Part shown: in pieces, positions 43,564 through 53,116 of the stretch
Numbering within the stretch: the first letter of the stretch is position 1
How the letters are laid out: the number at the start of each line of letters is the position of its first letter
Assembly (NCBI GenBank): GCA_029256185.1
Contig: JAQSYI010000003.1
Location: 124,001 to 188,000 of the forward strand
Reading direction: 5' to 3'
From: Paenibacillaceae bacterium
GTDB taxonomy: Bacteria > Bacillota > Bacilli > Paenibacillales > NBRC-103111
DNA length: 64,000 nucleotides
Notes under the pieces: generated by a model
Database searches by the model: none
Told to the model about the DNA's origin: nothing
What the model saw: only the letters and a program-made list of their open reading frames with translations
Translations under genes and position numbers: made by a program

Positions 43564-44707
43564 CGTGATTGTCCTCCTCCGGATACAGCCCGGTGTGGTT
43601 TCTGAACCAGTGGAAGATATGGGTCATAACCACCTTCAATACGGCATAACCGGGAACCGCCAGAATAATGCCTACAATTCCGAACAGCTTGCCCGCGAAT
43701 ACAATTACGAATATGATCGTCACCGGATGCACCCGCAGCGTCTTGCCCATAATCTGCGGCGAGATAAACTTCCCCTCCACCAGTTGAACAGCCGTCCAGA
43801 CCACAACCATCTTCAGGAGCATAAACGGCGAGGTCACCATGGCCACGATTAACGCCGGGGTGATGGCAATGGCGGGACCCAGATAAGGGACCACCGCTGT
43901 GCACGCGGCAACAATCGCCAGCACCAGGGCATATTTCAGTCCGATAATGATATACCCGATGTAGAGCAGCATGCCGATGCAGCAGCTGACGATGATTTGC
44001 CCCCGGATATAGGAGGCAATCTGGCTGTTCATCTCCGCCATGACTTGCCTGGTGCGCTTCTGCAGCCTGGTGGGGACGAACCTGATCATATAATCCGGCA
44101 GCTTCTTGCCGTCTTGCAGCAGATAGAACAGGATGAACGGTGTTGTGATCAGCCCAAGCACCACCTGGGTTAACGCTCCGACAAAGCTGCTCACTCCGTT
44201 AACCGTACCCTGTAATATGGAGCTGCCCCACCCGGCGACATTTTCGGCGATGCTGAAGTCGGCACCGGTAGTCCGCTGCAGCCATTCGAAGAAATCACTG
44301 CCCACCAGGTTGTAGAATTGAGACTGGATCTGCTCGCTGTAGCGGGGAAAATTATCCGACAGCTCCACTACCTGGGTGCGGATAATCGGAATAACCGTGA
44401 GCAGAATCAGCGTTATCCCTCCTGCAATCAGCAGATACAGGACGATTACGCCGAAGCTGCGCTTCAGACGGCATCTGCGCTCCAGATAATCCACCAGCGG
44501 ATTAAGCAGATAATAACCCACTCCGGACAAGATCACCGGCAAGGCCACCGTGTGCATCAGAGCGGTCAGCGGCTTGAAGATAAAGGGGATTTGGGAGAAA
44601 ATAAGCACATTGCTCCCGATCAGCAGCAGCACAAGCAGGGATACGACCAATTTATTATTAAGGAAAAATCTTTTGAACCGCTCGGGCCAAACCTGAATCT
44701 TCTCCAT
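43553..44707 (-). CDS. AI-2E (PerM) family membrane protein
   Basis: A 384-residue protein with about eight helices of the AI-2E/PerM family. Family features are PFIFKPLTALMHTVALPVILSGVGYYLLNPLVD, LIVPIIRTQV-like loop, LGLITTPFILFYLLQDGKKLP, PYLGPAIAITPALIVA and VEGKFISPQIMGKTLRVHP. Members export autoinducer 2 or act as cation/proton exchangers; the substrate here is not known. Its last bases overlap the response regulator start, so it is the first gene of the operon with the two-component system and the ABC transporter. Confidence 0.9.
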   Translation of the reverse strand: MEKIQVWPERFKRFFLNNKLVVSLLVLLLIGSNVLIFSQIPFIFKPLTALMHTVALPVILSGVGYYLLNPLVDYLERRCRLKRSFGVIVLYLLIAGGITLILLTVIPIIRTQVVELSDNFPRYSEQIQSQFYNLVGSDFFEWLQRTTGADFSIAENVAGWGSSILQGTVNGVSSFVGALTQVVLGLITTPFILFYLLQDGKKLPDYMIRFVPTRLQKRTRQVMAEMNSQIASYIRGQIIVSCCIGMLLYIGYIIIGLKYALVLAIVAACTAVVPYLGPAIAITPALIVAMVTSPFMLLKMVVVWTAVQLVEGKFISPQIMGKTLRVHPVTIIFVIVFAGKLFGIVGIILAVPGYAVLKVVMTHIFHWFRNHTGLYPEEDNHDEL

Positions 44708-44832
44708 TTCTGCACTTCGCCTCCCGGTGATGTTATGTTAATGATACCTTTTTTTGCGCCGTTATTCCAGAAGGTTCCGGGAGTATAGATATCTTCTGTG
44801 AATTGTATTCATGCATTTTGGCATTCACGCGA

Positions 44833-44922
44833 GGATAAACGCCTGACAGCGTCCTCTGACGCTGACGCGTTTGCCCAGAAGTCGAGCCGCTTCCTCGTTT
44901 TATACTTTCTTGCTGAGACTTC
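44833..44922 (+). repeat. Structured element, copy 2
   Basis: This copy keeps the stems of copy 1 at 20775: P1 GGATAAACGC (44833-44842) with GCGTTTGCCC (44867-44876), P2 AGCGTC with GACGCT, and P3 GAAGTC (44878-44883) with GACTTC (44917-44922) around TTTTATACTTTCT. P3 shows a compensatory change (A-T in copy 1, G-C here). The element lies on the plus strand between two minus-strand genes, so it is not the leader of a downstream gene. It may be a stand-alone RNA or a dispersed repeat. Confidence 0.6.
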
Positions 44923-44981
44923 AAAAAAGGCAAGCCGGAAGCTGTTTAAGCTTCCAACTCACCCTGAAAAGGAATATTAAA

Positions 44982-46652
44982 CTAATTTTGTATATAAGTT
45001 TCCTCTTCAAGAAGACCCGCTTTGGTCATGAACCGGTATACCACCGTTGCGGCTTGAGCCCTCGTCGCCAGCTCTGCGGTACCGAAGTATGATGCTTCCA
45101 TTCCTTCCATCAGGCCTAGACTGAGCAACTCCTCAATAGAAGGTCCTGCCCATTCGGGAATGGCCTCCCTGTCTCTGAACGAAGAGTAGGAAGACGGCGC
45201 TTCCTTCAGATTCTGCTGCAAATCCGTATAGCTCAATGCCCGAGCCAGCATAACCGCCATTTCAGCGCGGGACACGGACTGATCCGGCCTGAATGTGCCG
45301 TCGGCATACCCGTCTGTCAATCCGGCTTGGAATGCAGCTTGTACAGCCTGAGCATGCCAGTCCGTTTTCCCCACATCCGGGAATGGCAATATGGCTTGAT
45401 CAGCAGACAGCCCAAGACCGCGTACCAGCATGGCCATGAATTGCGCTCTGGTCAACTCGGCCTCCGGCGCAAAAAGCTTGTCGCTAACGCCGCGAATGAT
45501 CAGACTGGAGGCCAGCTCCCGTATTTCGTGTTCAGCCCAATGCCTGTGACTATCCGCGAAATTTTTCTCCCAGTCTATAACCGTATAGATCCCTTGGCCC
45601 TTGCGTTCAAACACTGCAGTCACGCTGCCGTCTTCAGCCGTCTGCATTCGAGCGGACGCAAATTCGAACTGCTCCGTACGGGCATCATAGGAAATACCCG
45701 TTTTCCGGTCTGCTTCACCGGCCTCCGATAGCAGCAGCGATTGAACGGCGGGAAGCTTCTCTATGCCGGGGGTCGCTATAGGCATACCGGCTTGGGTCCC
45801 CAGGGCAAGCTCGAATTGCGCCACCGGCGTCAACAGCCTTGCCTGGTTCCTCCAGCCTTCTTGCTGCAGCAGCACACTCTTCTCCTGCTCCGTCACAGCC
45901 CCCATCCGCACCCAAAGCAGCAGATCCTTCGTTTCTGTACCATCCTTGGTACCACCCTCCAGCATCGCGCCTAATCTCTTTAATTCCGGCAGCAATAGCT
46001 CGTAGCGGTATTGACTGGTGCGGATAACAAGACTTTTTATCCCCTCTTCGCTTATCGAGGAGATCAGCGGAGACATTGGAATCACAACCGTATAATGCTC
46101 CTGCTGCGCCGGGATATAGATATCCACTGATCCGGCAGTTTGCCCTGCATGGCGAAGGGCATTCCCGAATTGCTCCGCCGGAACCTGATAGGCGGACACC
46201 GGATTTCCCTTCCAGATGACGTGCCGGAGATCAGCGGCGCCCAGGGCAAGGGACGCGGAGGGATGAATGCTTGGAGGTAAAGTGAAAATACGGAGCGGCG
46301 GCTCCTCCTCTTCATTCGTTGCAGGATAGAGTATCTGTTCGACCACAGGCTGATGGATACCGGTGCCACCAATACTGACCGTGTATAACCCGCGTTGCCT
46401 TCCATCCAGAGGAAAATGAAAATGGTACTCCCCCATTCCTCCGCTGACTGTCTGGTCCACAGCGGCAACACGCCCATTGGGTTCGGTGATCATGAATGTC
46501 AACTGCTGACCGGAGCCAGAGGAGATTGCTCCGGTTGCATGAATGGAGTGATCTGTGATTCCCACCTGTACAGACAAGCTTGGGCCAGCAGCATAAATAC
46601 GGCCGTTGACCAACAGCAGCAGCAGGATCATCAAGCAGGCTGTTCGTTTCAT
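44982..46652 (-). CDS. Secreted protein with three SLH domains
   Basis: A 556-residue protein with a signal peptide (CLMILLLLLVNGRIYA), a beta-rich N-terminal part of about 110 residues of unknown type, a middle domain, and three C-terminal S-layer homology repeats from about residue 370: FADSHRHWAEHEIRELASS, FPDVGKTDWHAQAVQAAFQAG (with DGYADGTFRPDQSVSRAEM) and FRDREAIPEWAGPSIEEL. SLH repeats bind pyruvylated cell-wall polymer and hold the protein on the cell surface. It lies 18 bases after the beta-helix gene, so it is probably the last gene of that operon and may hold a scaffold or binding function at the surface. Confidence 0.92.
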   Translation of the reverse strand: MKRTACLMILLLLLVNGRIYAAGPSLSVQVGITDHSIHATGAISSGSGQQLTFMITEPNGRVAAVDQTVSGGMGEYHFHFPLDGRQRGLYTVSIGGTGIHQPVVEQILYPATNEEEEPPLRIFTLPPSIHPSASLALGAADLRHVIWKGNPVSAYQVPAEQFGNALRHAGQTAGSVDIYIPAQQEHYTVVIPMSPLISSISEEGIKSLVIRTSQYRYELLLPELKRLGAMLEGGTKDGTETKDLLLWVRMGAVTEQEKSVLLQQEGWRNQARLLTPVAQFELALGTQAGMPIATPGIEKLPAVQSLLLSEAGEADRKTGISYDARTEQFEFASARMQTAEDGSVTAVFERKGQGIYTVIDWEKNFADSHRHWAEHEIRELASSLIIRGVSDKLFAPEAELTRAQFMAMLVRGLGLSADQAILPFPDVGKTDWHAQAVQAAFQAGLTDGYADGTFRPDQSVSRAEMAVMLARALSYTDLQQNLKEAPSSYSSFRDREAIPEWAGPSIEELLSLGLMEGMEASYFGTAELATRAQAATVVYRFMTKAGLLEEETYIQN

Positions 46653-46670
46653 CTTGCACCTCTCTTCCCC

Positions 46671-49600
46671 TTACTGCGGCAGTAATACAACCGCTTCTGA
46701 CAACGGCCTCATGCTTGTATCTCCAAGATGCTTGCCTTCCCATAGGAAAACCTTCAACCGGAATCCCGTAAGCTCAGCAGGAGTGCGGAAGCCTGCTGTC
46801 AGCGTGGAGGGGGCATGATCCCCCTTTCGTACGGACAGGAAGGAAATTTGGCTCATCTTGTCCGTATGGTCGTAGAGGGCTGCAATGACCATCGTATCTT
46901 CCGTCAGCCCCCTGGCTGGATCCAGCTCCAGCTCCACCGTGACCAGTTGGTCAGACGGCAGTCTGTCAACAGGCTGGCCGGATTCATTCCGGAACACCGC
47001 TGCAAGCGGAGCATTCTCCTCCACCTTAGCAGCCTCAAACTGGACAGCCGCTTCAAGCCATATCCCATACAACCTCTCAAGCTCCGAAGAAGATAAGGCG
47101 CCATAATAGAAGGTAATGGGATTAGCGGTTGCGTATACGCTGAAGTATCCTTCTGTCCTAATCGGCTCCAGCTCATCGACATAATCGAATACGGTCTCGC
47201 CATCTACCATCATGAGTAAACGAACGCCATTCTCCACATTCTCCGCCCCGAACCGGAGGCGGTGCTTGACACCGCTTTCTATATGGGTATTGGCAAGGGT
47301 TCCCCAGCGGGGCGTATAGCCGCTTACCGCACCGATGAGCATAGTACGCTGTCCATCGACCCATTTCTGCAGCTCCCAGACATCCCGCTTGAAGCTGAAC
47401 AGATAGCTCGTTTCCCCTGCCCCTACAGTCGTATCCAGAGATTGGGAGCGGATTGCAAAGCCGGGCCAATCCCCGGAAGATACATATTGGTATTCCAAAT
47501 CTGTCTCAAACATCTCGTTTAGGAAGGTTTGGCCCGTATATTTAAGTCCTCTGCCTTTAATCTGTGCCTGATTGTCTCCCTGCTCCACAGCTCCGTTCCT
47601 CCAGCCCGTCGGGTCCTGCAGCATGCCGACGACAGCAGCCGTGGCTTCCCTCGCTTCTGCCAGCTGTGCTGACACATGGTCTATTGCCAATTGAAATTGC
47701 GCCTTGGCGCCCGCAGCGTACTGACCCGGTTCGCTCCCTTCTTCGGAGCTGTCGATTGCCTGCTGCGAATCTTGGAGCAACTGCTCCAGCAACGTCTCAT
47801 CCAGCACTACACGCGCAGCCTTGAATGTATTCATGGCTTGCTCAAGGGCAAGGAACCCAGCCGATATCTGCTCCGCCGCCGCTTCCTCTGCATAGACGGC
47901 CTGAGCTGACGCTATTGCCCCGAGAAAAGAGGATTGCGCTTGCTGAGTCACCATGCCGGCCAACTTCCCTACAGCTGTTTCCACAACCAACTGATTGCCT
48001 TCTTGGATGAGCGAGCCTAACATATCCTTATTGTACTGGGCCTCCTGTTGGCTCCGGAACCATATCTGAACCGCATACAGCTGCTTCAAGGCGTGATAGG
48101 CCTGCCCGGGCTGCGGATTAGATCCTGCAACAGCTGCAGCATCATTAATACCCTGGAGGAGCTGGGATTTGGAGCCGCTTGCATATTGCCCGGGACCCGC
48201 TCCCTCCACAGCTCCGGCATGAAGCTGGCCCGCTTCCTGTACAGCGGCCTGGAGCAGCGCCTGCCCCGCCTCGTTGTTTTCCGTGAACCGGATCTCATCC
48301 AGATAATAGGGAGCTGCTCCGCCCTCCGCCGACAATTGGACATAGATGCGGGCCGAAGCTGAGAGTTCGGTTCCTGCGTGCGTATACTCCCCTTGCAGGT
48401 ATACCCAGCCATCCGTTCCCGCCAGTCCCTCTGCCAATTTGACCGGTGGCTGCCCTTGGCCAAAGTCGGCATAAAGTCCGGCTAAGCGGCTTTCTCCCTC
48501 AGCCAGCTTCACCCAGGCCGAGGCCCGGTAATTCAGCCCCCGGTATAAGGCAACGTTTTGGAAGAGATGCCCTTGTGGACTCGCGGGGGTTACCCGTGCA
48601 GCCTTTACACCCTCACGATGCTCGGAGGAAACTGTCTCCCAAGCTGCCGATTCCGCCTCCCACACATTGCTTTGCCGGGTTTCGAAGCCTGAATTAAGCA
48701 GCAGATTGAACCGGCTCTCCGTATCCCACAAATCCCGGTACGGCTCCTCCAGTCCCGCGTTGGCGATAATCCTCAACGCCTCGAGCGGCCATATTCCGTC
48801 CGGATGCAGCTGCATCTGTTCGATGGTGTTGTTCGTTCCGTTGAACATCTTCTCTTCTGTCGTCACGTAGTTATTGATAAACCGATGGTTGGAGGATTCC
48901 ACACTGTGAATGTGAATCACCCTGGGAGAAGCGCCGTTAGTCCAGACGGGGCTGTCCTTCAGATCAATCACGTTGTTGCGTGCCAGCCACCAGGTGGAAC
49001 GGTTATCCGGGAACAACGCTCCAGACAGATTCAACTGGTTGCGGATGTAGTTGTTCTGTACGGTATAAGCAGGCTGATTCAGGCTGCCTGCATTAACGCC
49101 TAATGTATAAATCGCCCCCCCGTCATAGATGCTTCCCTGCATCAAATCATGAATATAGTTGTTCTCAATGGTGATATTTTCCGTTATGCCGTCTGTATGC
49201 CAGGATGTATGGATGCCCGTATACGGAATGTCGCTGATTTCGTTGTGACCGATGTAGATGTTCTTGCCCAGCGCCATGGATATGCCCGTCGATGCCCGGT
49301 ATTCCACTCCGATCTTCCGGATGTAATTATTGCGGATGGTTACCCGCTCCAGCATGAGCCGGGGGTCTGCCTGGACAGCCTCCGGCAAGGCGATCATCGG
49401 GTCCTCCATATTGATCCCGCTGCCGGATATGTCATGGAAGGTATTGCCTACGACAGAAGAATCCCGGATTCCATTTTTCATCAGCAGTCCCGTGCTGCCC
49501 ATTGCGGCAAACTCATTGCGCTCGAAGGTGATAAAAGCGGCCGTTTCAATGGTTACGGCTCCCTCGGGCAGCACATTCCCGGCCTCCCGCATGGTATTGT

Positions 49601-51464
49601 TCTGGTTGCTGTGATGGGCCTTTATTTGATTGGGCCTCAGCCAGCCCGCATATTCGAATGAAATTCCTTCGAACCGGACATGCTCAAAGCGTTGATCAAG
49701 ACCGCTTCCGCGGGCAGTCAGAAGCTCATCCACCACGGGGATGACTGCATCAGCCGCAGACATATCTTCTCCGCTGCGAGGTTTGTAGTACAGATCTCCT
49801 GCCGTCTTGTCCAAGTACCACTCGCCTTCCGAATCAAGCAGCTCGTAAGCATTTTCAATATATTGCAGATTGGCTGCTTCCTTTATACTGGGAATGCCTG
49901 TGTTCAAGGCATACGCCCAGCGGTCAGGATTCATGCTGATTCTGGCAAGCCCATTGTCTGCTGTAATGGCGTCGGCCTTGATGCGGTGCTCCATCCAATG
50001 GGAGTGGTAGACAAATTCGATGTCGCTCTGATTGTCCCATCCCGCCATTTGAGCAGAGGTGGTTGTATGACCGTAACCCGGCTCCAGCGTTAGCCCGGGC
50101 AGGCTTCCTTCACTCCTGGCCACGATGGCCCTCGTTCCATTGACATAGAATTGCCTGGTATCCGTTCCAACCCCAATATGGGCCTTGTAGATATTCAGAC
50201 CGGCATCATGCAGCGTCCAGCCCTCTACTTGTCTGCCTCCGCTTATAACCGGCTTTTCCCCGGGGTAGGCCTTATAAATCACGTCATAGCCGTTTTTGCC
50301 CGAATCCCGTTGATCAAAGGTTAGCTCGCTTCTGCGGATCGTATAGGCGGATGTTCCCTGTCCCACCTGACGCACTGTGTACCGGTCGGCGTAATTATAT
50401 TCTCCGCCACGCAGGAATATGGTGATGCTGCCGGACATGAGTGAATTATATAAGCGCACCTCATCCCGCGCTCTCTCAATGGTCTGGAAGGGGGCCGCCT
50501 CGGTTCCCGGATTGGAATCATCTCCATGGACCGGATCAACATAATAGGCCGGACTCCCTGTGTCAACCGTACCGATTATAATCTGCTTATCGGTGAAGAC
50601 AGCCCCGTTGGATGCCAGAGCCGCTCTTAGGGAGACCACACCGGCTAACGCCTCCGCATATACGGACAGGCTGACGCTTTGCCCGCCCGTTGGCTGCAAG
50701 AGAACACCGGCGGCGGGTTCAACCAGCGACCATACCACCTCCTCATCCTCCATTCCGGCTCCAGTGCCAAACTGGTTGTAAACACCGGCGGAATAAGAAG
50801 CGGCAGCATACCCCTGCTGCGGAATGGGCAATGACGCCTCACCCGTTATGCTCAGAGAATAGGGAACCGGTACCGGCTGCACAGACACATCATCCAGATA
50901 CACCGGACTGCTGCTGTCCCGGCCAGGTTCAAAATACAGCCAAAGGGTTACCTGTGCAAGATTGCCCTCATATTTGTGTGTGCCCTGCAGCTTGATCCAT
51001 TCCGAGCCGGTATTTTCCACGGAAGCCACCTGGGGATACGAAGAGCCTGCCACCTTATAGGTTTTATCCGTGGAATTATTGTAGTCCAGCTTCATGGCAA
51101 CATTGTTGCCGGTTGCATAGGCATTATTGAATCTTACCCAGGCGGTAAACTGGTACTCTACTCCCTTCACTAACGTAATCTGCTGACGCAGGTTGCCGAA
51201 TTGCCCATCTCTTGGCGTAAACCGGATGGAGGCTTCCCCGGTGCGCTTGATTGCGGTTTCCCTACTGATTCCCACACCTGTGGCCGGTGAGGTGACCCAA
51301 GGCTCCAGGGTCGTTGATTCGCCCCCGGGATTGCTGACCAGATTGGGAATGGAATTGTCCTCGCCGGCCACCGCATGAGCTGCTGCTGCGTTATTCAGCA
51401 GCAGAGCGGCTACCAGCACATATACCAATGCAAGGGATATTTGTTTTTTGATAATCCGGATCAT
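46671..51464 (-). CDS. Secreted right-handed beta-helix carbohydrate-active protein (GH141-like, multidomain)
   Basis: The 1597-residue protein has a signal peptide ending near AHA, a CBM4/9-like domain (NLVSNPGGESTTLEPW), and from about residue 310 a beta-helix domain beginning YYVDPVHGDDSNPGTEAAPFQTIERARDEVR-like sequence, with repeated inner coils such as FERNEFAAMGSTGLLM and IYIGHNEISDIPYTGIH. The entry motif and VIYKAYPGEKPVISGG match GH141-like and related enzymes. A second CBM4/9-like domain, helical repeats (QAGQLHAGAVEGAGPGQY), a LamG-like domain at about 1280-1450 and a C-terminal domain follow. AGCGAGG precedes the ATG at 51464. Exact substrate is unknown; xylan or another complex plant polymer is inferred from neighbours. 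Confidence 0.85.
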   Translation of the reverse strand: MIRIIKKQISLALVYVLVAALLLNNAAAAHAVAGEDNSIPNLVSNPGGESTTLEPWVTSPATGVGISRETAIKRTGEASIRFTPRDGQFGNLRQQITLVKGVEYQFTAWVRFNNAYATGNNVAMKLDYNNSTDKTYKVAGSSYPQVASVENTGSEWIKLQGTHKYEGNLAQVTLWLYFEPGRDSSSPVYLDDVSVQPVPVPYSLSITGEASLPIPQQGYAAASYSAGVYNQFGTGAGMEDEEVVWSLVEPAAGVLLQPTGGQSVSLSVYAEALAGVVSLRAALASNGAVFTDKQIIIGTVDTGSPAYYVDPVHGDDSNPGTEAAPFQTIERARDEVRLYNSLMSGSITIFLRGGEYNYADRYTVRQVGQGTSAYTIRRSELTFDQRDSGKNGYDVIYKAYPGEKPVISGGRQVEGWTLHDAGLNIYKAHIGVGTDTRQFYVNGTRAIVARSEGSLPGLTLEPGYGHTTTSAQMAGWDNQSDIEFVYHSHWMEHRIKADAITADNGLARISMNPDRWAYALNTGIPSIKEAANLQYIENAYELLDSEGEWYLDKTAGDLYYKPRSGEDMSAADAVIPVVDELLTARGSGLDQRFEHVRFEGISFEYAGWLRPNQIKAHHSNQNNTMREAGNVLPEGAVTIETAAFITFERNEFAAMGSTGLLMKNGIRDSSVVGNTFHDISGSGINMEDPMIALPEAVQADPRLMLERVTIRNNYIRKIGVEYRASTGISMALGKNIYIGHNEISDIPYTGIHTSWHTDGITENITIENNYIHDLMQGSIYDGGAIYTLGVNAGSLNQPAYTVQNNYIRNQLNLSGALFPDNRSTWWLARNNVIDLKDSPVWTNGASPRVIHIHSVESSNHRFINNYVTTEEKMFNGTNNTIEQMQLHPDGIWPLEALRIIANAGLEEPYRDLWDTESRFNLLLNSGFETRQSNVWEAESAAWETVSSEHREGVKAARVTPASPQGHLFQNVALYRGLNYRASAWVKLAEGESRLAGLYADFGQGQPPVKLAEGLAGTDGWVYLQGEYTHAGTELSASARIYVQLSAEGGAAPYYLDEIRFTENNEAGQALLQAAVQEAGQLHAGAVEGAGPGQYASGSKSQLLQGINDAAAVAGSNPQPGQAYHALKQLYAVQIWFRSQQEAQYNKDMLGSLIQEGNQLVVETAVGKLAGMVTQQAQSSFLGAIASAQAVYAEEAAAEQISAGFLALEQAMNTFKAARVVLDETLLEQLLQDSQQAIDSSEEGSEPGQYAAGAKAQFQLAIDHVSAQLAEAREATAAVVGMLQDPTGWRNGAVEQGDNQAQIKGRGLKYTGQTFLNEMFETDLEYQYVSSGDWPGFAIRSQSLDTTVGAGETSYLFSFKRDVWELQKWVDGQRTMLIGAVSGYTPRWGTLANTHIESGVKHRLRFGAENVENGVRLLMMVDGETVFDYVDELEPIRTEGYFSVYATANPITFYYGALSSSELERLYGIWLEAAVQFEAAKVEENAPLAAVFRNESGQPVDRLPSDQLVTVELELDPARGLTEDTMVIAALYDHTDKMSQISFLSVRKGDHAPSTLTAGFRTPAELTGFRLKVFLWEGKHLGDTSMRPLSEAVVLLPQ

Positions 51465-51501
51465 GGCATAACCTCGCTTTTTTAGCAGATTTATTCCTGG
51501 T

Positions 51502-53064
51502 TTAGCTTCTGTTGACCGCAACGGGCACAGGAATCTTTCCCTGCGGCTGTAGTGTTCCTTTCAGCGTCCTCGCCACAGAATCGACCCACGGGCCGCGGTC
51601 ATAGCAGAATAAATATTGTTCAAGCGGAGGAAGCTCTTCTGCCGCATAGGGATTTCCCCAAACCACGAACGTATGGATCTTGCTTCTCATTCCCCTGACC
51701 ATAGCCCGGACACCAGGCATATAGGTGTTGGTGCCCATATAGCAGCGGGTTGGCGTATGGGCAATATAACAGACCTGCTCGGCTTGAAGCCCCGCCTGCA
51801 ATACCTTCTGCACCTCCAAGGTGCTTGGCTGCAGGGGGATAACCTCGCAACGCGCATGCGGGAAATCCTCTCTCAGCCTGAGGATCAGCTCCGAGGTGGG
51901 ATTCTCTCCGGCAGACAGCTCTCCCTCCACATCAACGGAGTCTTGAGAGACAATGACGAACAGGATGGAGCGGTCCGCTTCCAGCGCCTGGAATGATTTC
52001 CCATCGGTTCGCAGCCCTGTCATGGAGCGGTCAGCAATGGACTGGTAGAAAGCCGCTGTCTGCGGTCTGTCCACTTCCTGTGCCGCAATATTTTCCAGTA
52101 TTTCCTTCATCCGCAATATCCGCAGCACCTTCCGGTCAAGCAGCTCCTCCGGTATCCGGCCGTCCTCTACCGCCTCCTCCAGATACGCAATTCCGAGTCT
52201 GTCGGGAGTCTGATAGTCGGCCAGCAGCAAATCATGGCCGGAGATAATGGCTTGCGGATACAGATGCTTGGCCTCGTAATGATACAAGATTCCTTTCATG
52301 GCAAGAGAATCCGTAACGGTAAGTCCATGAAAGCCCATTCTGGACAAGAGCCCCATGATAGCTCCGGACACTGGGGAGGGCAGGTCCGCATCCACCGCAG
52401 GAGCCAGAATATGACCGGTCATCACTCCCCATAACCCCTGTTCGACGGCCTTACGGTAGGGCAACAGGTCGTTCTCCCACAGAGTATTCTCATCCGTATC
52501 CAGCACCGAAAGCTCAATATGGGCATCCTGAGGACCCCTTCCAAATCCGGGAAAATGCTTGGCGAAGGGCAGCAAGCCCGCATCCTGGTAGCCTCTTGCC
52601 GCCGCCGCGCCCAGGTCCGCAACTCTATGCGGATCGGCTCCGAAGGTTCTTATGCCGCACAGCTCCCCCCGCGGATTCATCGCGATATCGAGTACCGGAC
52701 CAAAAACCGCATTGGCTCCCGCCTTCCTGGCCTCCAGCCCTTGCCGGTACGCCCACTCATAGGCCAACCGGCTATCTCCGGCCGCCGCCACGGACATTGC
52801 GGATGACCACTTCAGGCTGCCTGCTGTAAAGCCAACTTCCAAATCCTGGGCGATCAGCAGAGGGATGGAGGACATGGATTTCAGCTGTTCCAACCGTTCG
52901 GATGAAACATGATTCGCGGCGAAAAAACCTCCTACCAGTCCCTCAGCCACTAATTCCTCGATATCCTGCACAGAAGCCCTGGTCAGCAGAAGCTGTCCCA
53001 GCTTTTGCTTCAGAGTCATGCGGCTTAGTACATTTTCTGCCCAATCTCCAATTGCTTTATGGCG
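51502..53064 (-). CDS. Glycoside hydrolase family 3 protein (NagZ-like fold)
   Basis: A 520-residue soluble enzyme. The GH3 catalytic barrel has MTLKQKLGQLLLTRA, LIAQDLEVGF, AFGPVLDIAMNPRGE-like context, FAKHFPGFGRGPQDAHIE (catalytic histidine region, KHFPG) and TVTDSLAMKGI (nucleophile Asp). Residues after 340 form a second alpha/beta domain. There is no signal peptide, so it acts in the cytoplasm. GH3 members include beta-N-acetylglucosaminidases, beta-glucosidases and beta-xylosidases; the KHFPG-QDAH form resembles NagZ, but the surrounding cluster argues for a plant-polymer oligosaccharide. AAGGAG precedes the ATG. The beta-helix gene follows 38 bases later. Confidence 0.88.
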   Translation of the reverse strand, partial: RHKAIGDWAENVLSRMTLKQKLGQLLLTRASVQDIEELVAEGLVGGFFAANHVSSERLEQLKSMSSIPLLIAQDLEVGFTAGSLKWSSAMSVAAAGDSRLAYEWAYRQGLEARKAGANAVFGPVLDIAMNPRGELCGIRTFGADPHRVADLGAAAARGYQDAGLLPFAKHFPGFGRGPQDAHIELSVLDTDENTLWENDLLPYRKAVEQGLWGVMTGHILAPAVDADLPSPVSGAIMGLLSRMGFHGLTVTDSLAMKGILYHYEAKHLYPQAIISGHDLLLADYQTPDRLGIAYLEEAVEDGRIPEELLDRKVLRILRMKEILENIAAQEVDRPQTAAFYQSIADRSMTGLRTDGKSFQALEADRSILFVIVSQDSVDVEGELSAGENPTSELILRLREDFPHARCEVIPLQPSTLEVQKVLQAGLQAEQVCYIAHTPTRCYMGTNTYMPGVRAMVRGMRSKIHTFVVWGNPYAAEELPPLEQYLFCYDRGPWVDSVARTLKGTLQPQGKIPVPVAVNRS

Positions 53065-53116
53065 CATTGCGGTACACTCCTTAATCATTACACCGTTATG
53101 CTTGTATACGATGCAC

